A DNA stretch of 36,430 nt from an uncultured Prevotella sp. (GCA_934256705.1 CAKQPF010000036.1:1-36430); one strand, 5' to 3'. Positions 8,020 to 16,765 are shown, numbered from the stretch's first letter. Made by a program: numbers and translations. The notes: a model not told the origin generated them from the sequence alone.

Positions 8020-11000
8020 TTAGAATGCTACGTTCAGTGAGAATGTGAATTGACGGGAGAATGGATAGTCGAGACCACGCTCACGCTTTACTGATGAGAT
8101 ATAGAAGAGATCTTCCATCGTGAAGCCCAACCTTGCAGATGACAAGCCGAGATCCTTGATGAACTTGGTGTTCCTTGTGTCGGCACGGTAATAGAATGAG
8201 AGCGTGCTTCCCTGGAACAGATTCTCGTCCATCAGGAAACGTGAGGTCGCCTTTGTGCCCTGTCCGTGAGGATTGAGCGCACGGAACATGGAGTGGTCGC
8301 CTGGTTTCTGCCAGCGAAGCTCTGTCACGCGGCGGTCTGCATTATACACGAGGTCCGCATTCTCCACCTTGTCAACCAATGTCTGGTTATATACCTGTCC
8401 GCCAAACTTATAGCGGAAGCTTACGTCAACGCCCCAACCCATGTATGTGAATGAAGAGTTGATGTTGCCCTGCCATGTAGGCTCTGTGTTACCCATAGGG
8501 ATAGCGTCAACGCCACTGTAGTTTGCAGCGCTGGTAAGTTCTCCGTTTCGCTTGACGAGAACCTCGTTGCCGGATGCAGGGTCAATGCCAAGAGAAGGCA
8601 CTACCCAGATGCTTGTCATGGAATTTCCTTCCTCATAGCGTGGCAATGGCACGTTGTCGAGGCCCTTTGTGCTTGCCTCGTTGATGTGGCGCATAGCCTC
8701 TGAGATTTCCACGAGCTTGTCCTTGTTGTGGGAAGCATTGAGCGTTACGGTCCAGTATGACTGCTTTGCAGAGTTACGGTATGGTATGCCGGAGAGGCTT
8801 AATTCCCAACCCTTGTTCTCTATCTTGCCCACGTTCTCCGGATAAGAGCCGAAACCTAATGACGGAGCGAGGGTCACTTCGGTCACGAGATTGTCAGTCA
8901 CCTTCTTGTAGTGCTCGATTCTGGCTGTGATACGATGGTCGAGGAATCCGAGTTCCAATGCAAAGTTGGTGCTCTTGGTGGTCTGCCACTTCAAGCTCTC
9001 ATTGTGCATGGCCATGAGTTCCGCTCCTGTACCGTCGGAAGAGAAGTAAGGCAACAAGAGTGAATAATTGTAATAGCTGTGTGCCTGATAAGGGTTGAAG
9101 CCCTGAGAGCCTGTCGTTCCGTAAGTGCCGCGCACCACGAAGTCAGAGAGCCATGAGATATTCTTGAAGAGTTTCTCCTTCTTCACGTCGTAACGGAAAC
9201 CTGTTGACCAGAAAGGAGCCCAACGGTTGTCGGTGCCGAACTCTGAAGAACCGTCCAGTCGGATATTGAAATCGACGGAATACTTATACATATATGAGTA
9301 GCCGGCACTGAATACCCAGCCCACTGAGCGGCTTGTGGTCTCATTTCCGGACACTGCCTCATCGAATCTCTTGCCGAAGAGCAGGTCGTCCATGTTGTCA
9401 TTAGGGAAACCTGTGACATAAGTGCCGTAGTAATCTGTGCTGTTCTCCAGCAAGCTCATGCGGGCATTGGTGGTGATGTAGTGCTCCTGGATCTGCTTGT
9501 TCCAGCTCGCTGTCAGGTCAACGCCCCAGTTTACTGCCTCACTCTGGGTGCGACGGTAGTCACCTTTCTTGGTAGGATCGGGCTCGTTCTCGAAATATGT
9601 GTGCTGTGCAGGACGGAATACGTCATGATGGCCTACGCTCTTCGAGAGGGAGAAAGCACCCTCCAGACGGAGCTCATCAGTAGGATTGTATTCCACCTTG
9701 AACAATTCACGCACGGAGAAGTTAGTGCTCTTGTCCTTGCTATGGAAAGTGGTGTTATAAAGAGGGTTAGGATAAGATGCCGTCTGGGTGTTGGTACCGG
9801 CGAAATTATCCAGCATCTTCTGCATATTGCCATTCTCATCGTATGGAGTGAGGTATGGGTTCAGCTTGGTGTATTGGCTGAAACTGCCGTAATTTGACTC
9901 GTTTGCAGTAGAGTTATCGATGGTAATGCTATTCTTCAGCAATACTTTCTTCATGCGGTACTGGAAGTCGAGCATACCGGTGAGCACGTCACGTCCGCTG
10001 TTCTTCATCACACCTGGAGAATTATTGTAACCTACGTACATACGATAGCGCAGAGCTTCGTCGCCACCTTCCAGCGTTACGGTGTGGCGCTGCTGGATGG
10101 ATGTGCGCAAAGGCTTGCTGAGCCAGTAGGTGTCAACGCCGGAAAGCACGTTCTGGAGCTTTGACTGATAAAGTTGCCATCTGTCAATGGTCTCGCCGCC
10201 GTCGATATACACTCCTGCCTTATACTCGGCATCGAGCTTCTCTCTGGCATCCATCAGATTGTAAGCGGAAAGGTCCGGTGCCTCCACACGCATCTCTCCA
10301 CCGTAAGTGACCCATATCTTTCCAGGCTTTGGAGTCTTGCTTTCGATGACGATAACGCCGTTGGCAGCGCGTGAACCATAAATAGCAGTAGCAGCGGCAT
10401 CCTTCAAGATAACGATTGAAGCGACGCGGTCAGGGTCGAGGTCAGCGAGTGTTTGTATTGAAATCTCAAATCCGTCCATGATGAGGAGCGGCTGGTTGGC
10501 ATAGGTCTCATATTCGCCTTGCACAGCCTGTACTTCGGAAGAGGTGCTCAAATCCATGTTTGCACCGCCACGCATACGCATGTCCGGGAGGCTGTTAGGG
10601 TTGGAACCTGCCAGATTGTTCTCCATGATGTTCAGACCTGGAGTCAGGGCTGCGATGGACTTGGCAATGTTGTTGGTACTGAATTTCTTGAGGTCTTCAC
10701 CCTTGATGGTAACTGCAGAACCTGTGAAACCTTCCTTCTTACGGTTGAACATACCGGTTACCACCACGTCATCGAGCGCCTTGCTGTCAGAATGGAGGAC
10801 TACCTTCATGTTGGCAGCTGGAGTCATCTCCACGGTGGTGAGGCCGATATAGGAGATCTTCAACTTGTAACTGGTTGGAATGTTAGTCAGATGGAAGCGT
10901 CCGTTTTCGTCGGTGACAGCCAATGCCTTGCCATCACTGCCCAGAATGCTTGCACCTATGACTGGTAAGCCGTCCTCAGCAGAGACTACGACTCCCTCTA

Positions 11001-11136
11001 CAGTGGTGAGAATTTTCCCGCCTCCCAACTCTTTCGCGTCCTTGTTGCTCTGCGGTTGCTGCGCCATTACATACTGCGTAGGGCAAGCCACAGAAAGCAT
11101 CAACAAGAAAGCAATCAATAGATGTACTTTTTTCAT
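8020..11136 (-). CDS. SusC/RagA family TonB-dependent outer-membrane transporter
   Basis: This 1038-residue protein has a signal peptide (to about A25). A carboxypeptidase-regulatory-like domain follows (about 45-120: TTVEGVVVSAEDGLPVIGAS, ending KLKISYIGL). Next come the DDVVVTG segment typical of SusC proteins, a plug domain (about 135-270, including 'MRMRGGAN' and 'ILKDAAATAIYGSRAANGV') and a beta-barrel to the C-terminus, which ends in an aromatic residue (LNVAF). It imports ligand through the outer membrane using TonB energy. It is the first gene of the unit, with a promoter at 11245-11274 and a leader of about 100 nt. No glycoside hydrolase, anti-sigma or HTCS gene adjoins the unit, so it is not a standard polysaccharide locus. 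Confidence 0.95.
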   Translation of the reverse strand: MKKVHLLIAFLLMLSVACPTQYVMAQQPQSNKDAKELGGGKILTTVEGVVVSAEDGLPVIGASILGSDGKALAVTDENGRFHLTNIPTSYKLKISYIGLTTVEMTPAANMKVVLHSDSKALDDVVVTGMFNRKKEGFTGSAVTIKGEDLKKFSTNNIAKSIAALTPGLNIMENNLAGSNPNSLPDMRMRGGANMDLSTSSEVQAVQGEYETYANQPLLIMDGFEISIQTLADLDPDRVASIVILKDAAATAIYGSRAANGVIVIESKTPKPGKIWVTYGGEMRVEAPDLSAYNLMDAREKLDAEYKAGVYIDGGETIDRWQLYQSKLQNVLSGVDTYWLSKPLRTSIQQRHTVTLEGGDEALRYRMYVGYNNSPGVMKNSGRDVLTGMLDFQYRMKKVLLKNSITIDNSTANESNYGSFSQYTKLNPYLTPYDENGNMQKMLDNFAGTNTQTASYPNPLYNTTFHSKDKSTNFSVRELFKVEYNPTDELRLEGAFSLSKSVGHHDVFRPAQHTYFENEPDPTKKGDYRRTQSEAVNWGVDLTASWNKQIQEHYITTNARMSLLENSTDYYGTYVTGFPNDNMDDLLFGKRFDEAVSGNETTSRSVGWVFSAGYSYMYKYSVDFNIRLDGSSEFGTDNRWAPFWSTGFRYDVKKEKLFKNISWLSDFVVRGTYGTTGSQGFNPYQAHSYYNYSLLLPYFSSDGTGAELMAMHNESLKWQTTKSTNFALELGFLDHRITARIEHYKKVTDNLVTEVTLAPSLGFGSYPENVGKIENKGWELSLSGIPYRNSAKQSYWTVTLNASHNKDKLVEISEAMRHINEASTKGLDNVPLPRYEEGNSMTSIWVVPSLGIDPASGNEVLVKRNGELTSAANYSGVDAIPMGNTEPTWQGNINSSFTYMGWGVDVSFRYKFGGQVYNQTLVDKVENADLVYNADRRVTELRWQKPGDHSMFRALNPHGQGTKATSRFLMDENLFQGSTLSFYYRADTRNTKFIKDLGLSSARLGFTMEDLFYISSVKRERGLDYPFSRQFTFSLNVAF

Positions 11137-11244
11137 GAACCTTGTTTTTGTGTTAGAATATATCTAATTTATAATGTATATTATTTCGTTTCAAAGTATT
11201 AAATTCCTTATCACTATCATAATCGGTAACAAATGTTTCGGATG

Positions 11245-11274
11245 CAAAGATACAATATTTCTTAATAAAACCAA
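11245..11274 (-). promoter_or_regulatory. Promoter of the susC unit
   Basis: On the minus strand the -7 element TATCTTTG (11245-11252) and a -33 TTG/TTGG (11271-11274) are separated by about 19 bp. This would start transcription near 11238, about 100 nt before the susC ATG. Confidence 0.65.
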
Positions 11275-11660
11275 CATATAAATCAAAAAAAAATGAAAAA
11301 TCTAACAAAAAAAGAGTCTCGCACCCCGTTTCGTGGGTTAATATCGTCTTTTTGTTGCTTTATTCGATGGAAATTTTGCCCGGTAAGCGGACAATACAGT
11401 GGCTGACAGACACCATTCGAGACTGTCGGAAAATCATCACGACAGACAAAAGGCGATACTTTCTTGCAACAAGACAAGCAAACAGCCAAACAATACAACA
11501 ACAAGACGAGCAAATGCCATTTACACCTTATTATATATAAGAGCAAGGCAAAAGCATATAAAAAACGGAAGCAGAACTGTGCTTTCGGACAGAAATCATA
11601 GGATTTTCTGCAAATAGTACGCTTTTTACAAATAATGGTTCATTTTTTATAAATGGAGTA
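11275..11660. other. Intergenic region between divergent susC and aspA
   Basis: The stretch is A/T-rich apart from a mixed-composition centre. ORFs cross it on both strands, including an 87-codon minus-strand frame with a hydrophobic start, but none has a convincing start or composition. I see no repeat or RNA gene in it. Confidence 0.4.
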
Positions 11661-11674
11661 TGAAATATTTGGCG

Positions 11675-11682
11675 TACCTTTG
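11675..11682 (+). promoter_or_regulatory. -7 element of the aspA promoter
   Basis: TACCTTTG matches TAnnTTTG and lies about 100 nt before the aspA start. A convincing -33 TTTG is not visible, only a T-rich run near 11643-11648. Confidence 0.5.
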
Positions 11683-11780
11683 CACCAGAAATAAGGAACA
11701 ACTTATTTACATCATAAGGAGTGACTTATACTTTACCTAATATGAGAACCAAAATTCAAAGACTTAAATAACTAAACATC

Positions 11781-13199
11781 ATGGCTAACGAAAAGAATTA
11801 CAGAGTAGAGGCTGACCTTCTTGGTGAGCTCAAGGTTCCTGCTGACGCGCTCTACGGTGTGCAGACCCAGCGTGGTATCAACAACTATCATATCTCACGC
11901 AAGACAATGCGCGACTATCCTGACTTCATCATCGCCAACGCTTACGTGAAGCTGGCTGCCGCTCAGACAAACCACTCTCTCGGCGTGATCAGCGACGAAA
12001 TCGCAAGCGCCATGTCACAGGCTTGCCGCGAGATCATCGACGGTCAGTGGCACGAAAACTTCCCTATCGACATGATACAGGGTGGTGCAGGTACTTCTGT
12101 AAACATGAATATCAATGAGGTAATCGCAAACCGCGCTCTCGAAATCCTCGGTCACGACAAGGGTGATTACCAGTATTGCTCTCCTAACGACCACGCCAAC
12201 TGCGGTCAGAGCACCAACGACGCTTACCCTACATCTATCCGCCTTGCATTGATTCGCATGAATGCACACCTGGTAGGTACTCTGACAGGTCTCATCAGCG
12301 CTTTCCGCTACAAGGCTGAAGAGTACTTCGATGCCATCAAGATGGGTCGCACACAGCTTCAGGACGCTGTTCCTATGACTTTCGGTCAGGAGTTCAATGC
12401 TTACGCCAACAACCTTGAAGAGGAAATCCTCAACCTTGAGCGCAACGTCAAGCTGCTCCACGAAATCAACATGGGCGGTACTGCTATCGGTACTGGTCTC
12501 AACGCTGTTCCTGGCTTTGCCAAGCTCTGCGCTGCAAACCTCAGCAAGCTTACCGGTGAGAACTTCGTTTCTGCTACCGACCTCGTGGAGGCTACTCCTG
12601 ACACTGGTGCTTACGTCAGCTACTCTTCTGCTCTGAAGCGTCTTGCTATCAAGCTCTCCAAGATATGCAACGACCTCCGCCTCATGGCTTCCGGCCCTCG
12701 CTGCGGTCTCAATGAAATCAATCTCCCAGCCAAGGCTCCTGGTTCTTCTATCATGCCAGGTAAGGTAAACCCTGTTATCCCAGAGGTGACAAACCAGGTT
12801 TGCTTCAAGGTTATCGGCAACGATACTACCATCTCTTTCGCTGCAGAAGCTGGCCAGCTTGAGCTCAACGTGATGGAGCCAATCATCACTGCAAGCCTCT
12901 TCGAGAGCCTCACATGGATGAAGAACGCTATCGAAACCCTCACTGAGGAGTGCGTTCTCGGCATCACAGTCAACAAGGAGCGCTGCTACGAAATGGTGAA
13001 GAACAGCATCGGTATCGTTACTGCCCTCAACCCAATCATCGGTTACAAGAACGCAACAAAGATTGCGAAGGAAGCTCATGCTACAGGTCGCTCTGTATAT
13101 GACATCGTAATCGAGCAGGGCGTGATGAGCCAGGAAGAGCTCGACAAGGCTCTCGATCCTAAGAAGATGCTTCAGTCTCATCAGTTTACCTTGAAATAA
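11781..13199 (+). CDS. aspA: Aspartate ammonia-lyase
   Basis: This 472-residue cytoplasmic enzyme, close to the 478 residues of E. coli AspA, converts L-aspartate reversibly to fumarate and ammonia. It carries the fumarase/aspartase signature GSSIMPGKVNP (about 319-329), the mobile loop with the catalytic serine. Upstream blocks 'GGAGTSVNMNINEV' and 'HANCGQSTNDAYPTSIR' contact the substrate and separate AspA/FumC enzymes from other lyases. The opening 'YRVEADLLGELKVPADALYGVQTQRG' supports aspartase over fumarase. In gut Bacteroidales it feeds fumarate respiration to succinate. Codon use appears strongly biased to preferred codons, suggesting high expression. It is monocistronic, with its own promoter and a downstream hairpin. 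Confidence 0.96.
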   Translation: MANEKNYRVEADLLGELKVPADALYGVQTQRGINNYHISRKTMRDYPDFIIANAYVKLAAAQTNHSLGVISDEIASAMSQACREIIDGQWHENFPIDMIQGGAGTSVNMNINEVIANRALEILGHDKGDYQYCSPNDHANCGQSTNDAYPTSIRLALIRMNAHLVGTLTGLISAFRYKAEEYFDAIKMGRTQLQDAVPMTFGQEFNAYANNLEEEILNLERNVKLLHEINMGGTAIGTGLNAVPGFAKLCAANLSKLTGENFVSATDLVEATPDTGAYVSYSSALKRLAIKLSKICNDLRLMASGPRCGLNEINLPAKAPGSSIMPGKVNPVIPEVTNQVCFKVIGNDTTISFAAEAGQLELNVMEPIITASLFESLTWMKNAIETLTEECVLGITVNKERCYEMVKNSIGIVTALNPIIGYKNATKIAKEAHATGRSVYDIVIEQGVMSQEELDKALDPKKMLQSHQFTLK

Positions 13200-13228
13200 T
13201 AATTTGTTAAAAGTGTGAATATAAAAAA

Positions 13229-13270
13229 CTTCCCGGTGAAGTGGGACACCGAACCGGGAAGATTCTTTCC
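13229..13270 (+). terminator. Probable rho-independent terminator of aspA
   Basis: CTTCCCGGT (13229-13237) pairs perfectly with ACCGGGAAG (13253-13261). A T-rich stretch (ATTCTTTCCCT) follows. It begins 30 bp after the aspA stop codon. Confidence 0.7.
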
Positions 13271-13411
13271 CTCAAATATGATTGCTTTTCGTTTCTTTTT
13301 GTGAAAAAAGAAACTTGAATGAATAAAAATATACAAGGCTCTACTAAAAAACACACATATCCCAATGAGCCTATAAAAACTTTATTAACCTTAATCTAAG
13401 CAACTATGAAG

Positions 13412-13475
13412 AGAAGCCTGTCAGCGATTCCTCTATCTCTTATGGATATCGCGAACAGGCTTCTTGTTGTTTGTT
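13412..13475 (+). terminator. Hairpin followed by T-rich DNA, terminator-like
   Basis: AGAAGCCTGT (13412-13421) pairs perfectly with ACAGGCTTCT (13455-13464), leaving a 33-base loop, and TGTTGTTTGTTGT follows. No gene ends here, so it may be a second aspA terminator or the end of an unseen small RNA. A 36-codon ORF across the loop is unlikely to be real. Confidence 0.35.
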
Positions 13476-13578
13476 GTGGTCTTGTTGAATGCACAAACCG
13501 CTATGCAAACAACTGAACAACTAAACAACAAAACAACAAGAACTGTCTGGAAGCCTTAGTGACGGTAAGAAAATAACT

Positions 13579-13822
13579 CGAACTGTACGGTTGAAACGGG
13601 CTGAAGGCCCAAAAAGCTCATAGCCCAGGGCAACACCCTGGGTTATAATGGAATGAATACCAACGCCCTGCAAGGGCAAAAGCGTAACAGACTCATTGTT
13701 GTTGTAATGCTTTTGCCCTTGCAGGGCGTTGATATCATTCATCGTAATACCCAGGGCGATGCCCTGGGCTAAGAGCTTCTGCCCTTGCAGGGCGTATTAT
13801 GTAATTTCAACCGTACAGTTCG
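13579..13822 (+). mobile_element. MITE-like element, copy 1 (244 bp, perfect 18-bp TIRs, 8-bp TSD)
   Basis: The ends CGAACTGTACGGTTGAAA (13579-13596) and TTTCAACCGTACAGTTCG (13805-13822) are perfect inverted repeats. The flanks carry an exact 8-bp direct repeat AAATAACT (13571-13578 and 13823-13830), the mark of transposition. Inside, the element is one long imperfect palindrome; its innermost stem pairs 13662-13683 with 13709-13730 perfectly over 22 bp around a 25-base loop. Repeated units GCCCTGCAAGGGC and AGCCCAGGGC make up the arms. It encodes no transposase. A 73-codon minus-strand ORF across it is a by-product of the repeat. Confidence 0.85.
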
Positions 13823-13952
13823 AAATAACTTACCATAATTGGACTATTCAATAAGCAGAACCCATCCTGTTGCCTATCATTTCTGTTCTATTTTTCCCTT
13901 ACGGAAACACAAGAGGAAAGCTATCGTGTAACCCATTGATTACAAACGCGTT

Positions 13953-14062
13953 GCAATAGCATAGCTTTTAGAAGGTAAAAGCATAGATATTAGGAGGTAA
14001 AAGCATAGATATTAGGAGGTAAAAGCATAGATATTGCAGCGTGAAAGCTTAGACATCGCAAA
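13953..14062 (+). repeat. 22-bp tandem array 1 (five units)
   Basis: Five exact 22-bp units start at 13953, 13975, 13997, 14019 and 14041. Units 2-4 share the 17-base core GTAAAAGCATAGATATT; the last five bases vary (AGGAG, AGGAG, GCAGC). The outer units are diverged. Beyond the right end, about 14063-14101, is a block (on the minus strand GGAAAAATGGAACAAAAAGG) also found next to array 2. Confidence 0.85.
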
Positions 14063-14144
14063 ATGAATGCTTTGCCTTCACCTTTTTGTTCCATTTTTCC
14101 GTTGGTATAAAAGTTGAGGGGTGTTGGTTGGCAGTTGGCGGTAT

Positions 14145-14345
14145 TATAGGGCGGTTCTATAAATTACCACCGTTTATATAGAAGTTATTTCGGATCTGAC
14201 GTTTTGTTATCTTTCGGTCTCTTTTCGGCTCAAAGCGTAAGTTCGTTCAGTCGTTATGCACCGCATAACTCCTTCGCTCACTTACACTTTGACCTCGAAA
14301 ATAGCCTCGAAATATAACAAAGCTAATTTATAGAACCGCCCTATA
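14145..14345. mobile_element. 201-bp inverted-repeat element (MITE-like, second family)
   Basis: A perfect 22-bp inverted repeat bounds the element (14145-14166 and 14324-14345), with outer core GGGCGGTTCTATAAATTA. The interior is also imperfectly palindromic: TTTGTTATCTTTCGG near 14202 pairs with the region near 14312-14322, and CAAAGCGTAAG pairs with CTTACACTTTG. The tips are TATA on both sides, so a TA or TATA target duplication cannot be separated from the repeat itself. One end recurs at 35855-35879. There is no coding potential. Confidence 0.65.
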
Positions 14346-14436
14346 GTGTAATCCAACCCGCACTCACAACTTATTTATTTTTTGATTGTTTTTATTTATT
14401 GATATTTTATCAGGGACTCTGTTGGAATCCTAAGGC

Positions 14437-15315
14437 TTACCTGTTGCGGTAAGCCAGCGGACTCATACCCGAACGCTGCTTGAAGAAATTGGTCATGGCG
14501 CTCTGGTCGCTGAAACTCAGGTGGTCAGCTATCTCCCCTACCGTCATGTCGGAATGGGTCAGCAGATTGCATATCTCCTTATATACCAGCGATGTGGCGT
14601 GCTCATTGATTGTGGAACCGCTTATCTCCTTCACCAATCTGGAGAGATAAGCCGTCGAAACATTCAGTTTGTCGGCATAGAAACGTATCTGGCGCTCCTT
14701 GCGGAAATTGCGGTAGAGGTGGTGAAGGAATATCTCATACACCTCTTTCTTATGCCCGAGGTCATGGGATACGGAGCATTCCTCGTAAGGCAACTCCTCG
14801 ATGATGAGCCTCAAGACATTGAACATACTGCGGATCATCTCTATCTTGTTGATATGCTGACGGCGCACTATATCGCGAACAAAATGGAAGATGTCTAAGA
14901 TACTATTATATTTTTCGTTGGCTATTTGGTAGCGGCAAGCATTATCCGAGGTAGGTTCATCCACCAAAATAACTTCTGCATCAAAGTCGTCCGACACATC
15001 TATAATCTCGCCCACCTCCTTTGCTGTGACCGTCAGAAGCGTCTTTGGCGAGAGAGTTACTGTCTCTTCGTCACCTTTTATCTGCAACTTTATCGTGCAA
15101 CTACCCTGCTTCACCAGAAGAAGTTTGGCAAACAAAGCACGCTCCGTCACCATGCTATGAAACAAATCGTCTGCATTCTCGATAGCCACAGAATTGAAAG
15201 TGCAGTCACCGTAGCCTCCACTGACGGAAAAATGAGCGGCATAAGCCCCGAAGATATCCTTCAGTTGATACTTCGTTGCATACTCTTCCAAGTTATAGAC
15301 TATCTGTTGTTTCAT
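14437..15315 (-). CDS. AraC family transcriptional regulator
   Basis: This 292-residue cytoplasmic protein has an N-terminal cupin-like sensing region (about 1-150) and a C-terminal AraC-type double helix-turn-helix (about 195-292). Helix-turn-helix features include 'FYADKLNVSTAYLSRLVKEI' and 'VGEIADHLSFSDQSAMTNFF', and the family ending 'FFKQRSGMSPLAYRNR'. The ligand and targets are not evident. It diverges from the LytM gene and is bounded downstream by repeats, so its regulon cannot be read from context. Such proteins in Bacteroidales commonly control efflux or metabolic genes. Confidence 0.9.
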   Translation of the reverse strand: MKQQIVYNLEEYATKYQLKDIFGAYAAHFSVSGGYGDCTFNSVAIENADDLFHSMVTERALFAKLLLVKQGSCTIKLQIKGDEETVTLSPKTLLTVTAKEVGEIIDVSDDFDAEVILVDEPTSDNACRYQIANEKYNSILDIFHFVRDIVRRQHINKIEMIRSMFNVLRLIIEELPYEECSVSHDLGHKKEVYEIFLHHLYRNFRKERQIRFYADKLNVSTAYLSRLVKEISGSTINEHATSLVYKEICNLLTHSDMTVGEIADHLSFSDQSAMTNFFKQRSGMSPLAYRNR

Positions 15316-15650
15316 TTAGGTTTCTAATTCTATATATATCGTTTAAGCTCTCTTGTCTTCTGCCTCTTATCTCATTGTCTGACACGCTTTTTCGTCCTCT
15401 GCATCTGCGGCAAAGTCGGCATTCTACAAATATTATATGCAAAATTATAAATATTATCTGAAATACGTGCGTTTTTATGAAAAAAAATGATGTTTTTCGC
15501 CTTTTTTAGAACATCAAAATCAGCGATAACTTATCATAAAAAAACATAATTCAAAGCTCTGAAGAAGAGGAAATAGCAGATTTTTTATTACCTTTGTAAG
15601 GATTTCGTGCTACGAAAAAAAATACAATTATCAATCACTCTATATTATCC
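15316..15650. other. Intergenic region between araC-type gene and LytM gene
   Basis: This A/T-rich region serves both divergent genes. TACCTTTG at 15589-15596 is a good -7 element for the rightward gene. CAAAATTA at 15440-15447 (TAATTTTG on the minus strand) is a weaker candidate for the regulator. No -33 match, repeat or RNA gene was found. Confidence 0.45.
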
Positions 15651-16757
15651 ATGCAACGATTTATCGCAATAATATTATTCCTCATCACTGTACTGACTGT
15701 GCATACAGCAGAAGATTTCACCCCACACGAGCAGCAACAGATAAGCATCGAGACACCTGGACTATTCGCTCATTCCAATGCTTTCCAAGTGGATTTCTCA
15801 CAATATAAGAAGAATAAATTTTCTTTCCCTCTGCCTGTAGGCAAGGTGGAGGACGTAAATTCCTACGAAATAGAAATAGAGACCAAGAAAGGAGATGCGG
15901 TGAAGGCAATGTTTGACGGTACAATCCGCCTCTCACGACGCAGTTCCACACACGGGAACGTTATCGTAGTGCGCCACCACAACGGTCTGGAGACGGTCTA
16001 TGGACACAACGCCCAAAACCTTGTCAGAGTGGGCGACCAAGTGAAAGCCGGTCAGACCATCGCCATCGTAGGTGGCACCGCTGGCAGGGTATATTGCCTT
16101 TTCAGCATCATGGTGAATGGAAGAAGAATCAATCCTGAGATTATTCTCGATGTCAAAGCACACACATTGTACAATCAGATTGCCACTTTCAAAAAGACAG
16201 AGGAAGGCATCGACATAAAGACCACACGCAAGGAACCAAAAAACAAGGAGCCAAAAGGCATGAGCATGGACACTAATAATCCTTTTGGCGACAAAGCAGT
16301 CTATCGTCTTGACCTCGACGCTATCAAGTCGTTCCGCTACCCTCTCGATGATTCCCACGTCATTAGTGGCTATGGAGGCAAGCGCCGTCACTCCGGAGTA
16401 GATATCAAGAATGCTCCAAAGAAGGAGATATATGCCGTCTTTGACGGTCTTGTGGTGCAGGCTGGCACCTATTCCGCCTACGGCAAATGCATCACCATCC
16501 GCCATGCCAACGGTCTGGAGACCCGCTATTCTCACAACAGCAAGAACCTCGTCACTGTGGGCGACAAGGTAAAAGCCGGTGACGTCATTGCCCTAACGGG
16601 GCGCACTGGTCGCGCCACTACCGAGCATCTGCATTTTGAAACCCGCATCAATGGCAGGGCTTTCAATCCAGACTACGTGCTCGACCACAAGAATCATTGC
16701 CTCCAAAAGGGCGTCCTGCAATTCAAAAAGGGCGGTGGCGTCAGCAGATTAAAGTAA
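15651..16757 (+). CDS. Secreted M23/LytM peptidoglycan endopeptidase with tandem LytM domains
   Basis: This 368-residue protein has a signal peptide (about 1-20, ending VHTA). It carries two LytM-like domains joined by a Lys-rich linker (about 180-215). The C-terminal domain (about 228-345) has the zinc-site residues H247xxxD251 and H326-L-H328, plus H295, so it should cut peptidoglycan cross-links or stem peptides in the periplasm. The N-terminal domain (about 55-170) keeps the fold (VVRHHNGLETVYGH, GDQVKAGQTIAIVGG) but lacks the HxxxD residues and has YCLFSI in place of HLHFE. It is thus a dead domain, probably for substrate binding or regulation. It appears monocistronic and divergent from the araC-type gene. 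Confidence 0.88.
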   Translation: MQRFIAIILFLITVLTVHTAEDFTPHEQQQISIETPGLFAHSNAFQVDFSQYKKNKFSFPLPVGKVEDVNSYEIEIETKKGDAVKAMFDGTIRLSRRSSTHGNVIVVRHHNGLETVYGHNAQNLVRVGDQVKAGQTIAIVGGTAGRVYCLFSIMVNGRRINPEIILDVKAHTLYNQIATFKKTEEGIDIKTTRKEPKNKEPKGMSMDTNNPFGDKAVYRLDLDAIKSFRYPLDDSHVISGYGGKRRHSGVDIKNAPKKEIYAVFDGLVVQAGTYSAYGKCITIRHANGLETRYSHNSKNLVTVGDKVKAGDVIALTGRTGRATTEHLHFETRINGRAFNPDYVLDHKNHCLQKGVLQFKKGGGVSRLK

Positions 16758-16765
16758 TCTGAAGC

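Noticed and set aside
11283..11546. 87-codon minus-strand ORF with a hydrophobic start and several cysteines
   Set aside because: It ends just upstream of the susC -33 box, has unusual composition, no promoter of its own and no recognisable family; probably chance.
12015..13181. Long minus-strand ORF (388 codons) opposite aspA
   Set aside because: It is the antisense shadow of a highly codon-biased gene; its protein has no recognisable features.
13406..13516. 36-codon ORF beginning MKRSLSAIPL after aspA
   Set aside because: It spans a hairpin stem and a TTG/GTT-rich tract and has no downstream gene to regulate; a leader peptide or gene remnant cannot be excluded.
13521..13742. 73-codon minus-strand ORF and similar ORFs in the palindromes at 35617-35853
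   Set aside because: These frames are made by the MITE-like repeat itself; the same peptide phrases recur wherever the repeat lies.
13953..14062. CRISPR array
   Set aside because: The 22-bp units are contiguous with only five variable bases, there are no unique spacers and no cas genes in the window.
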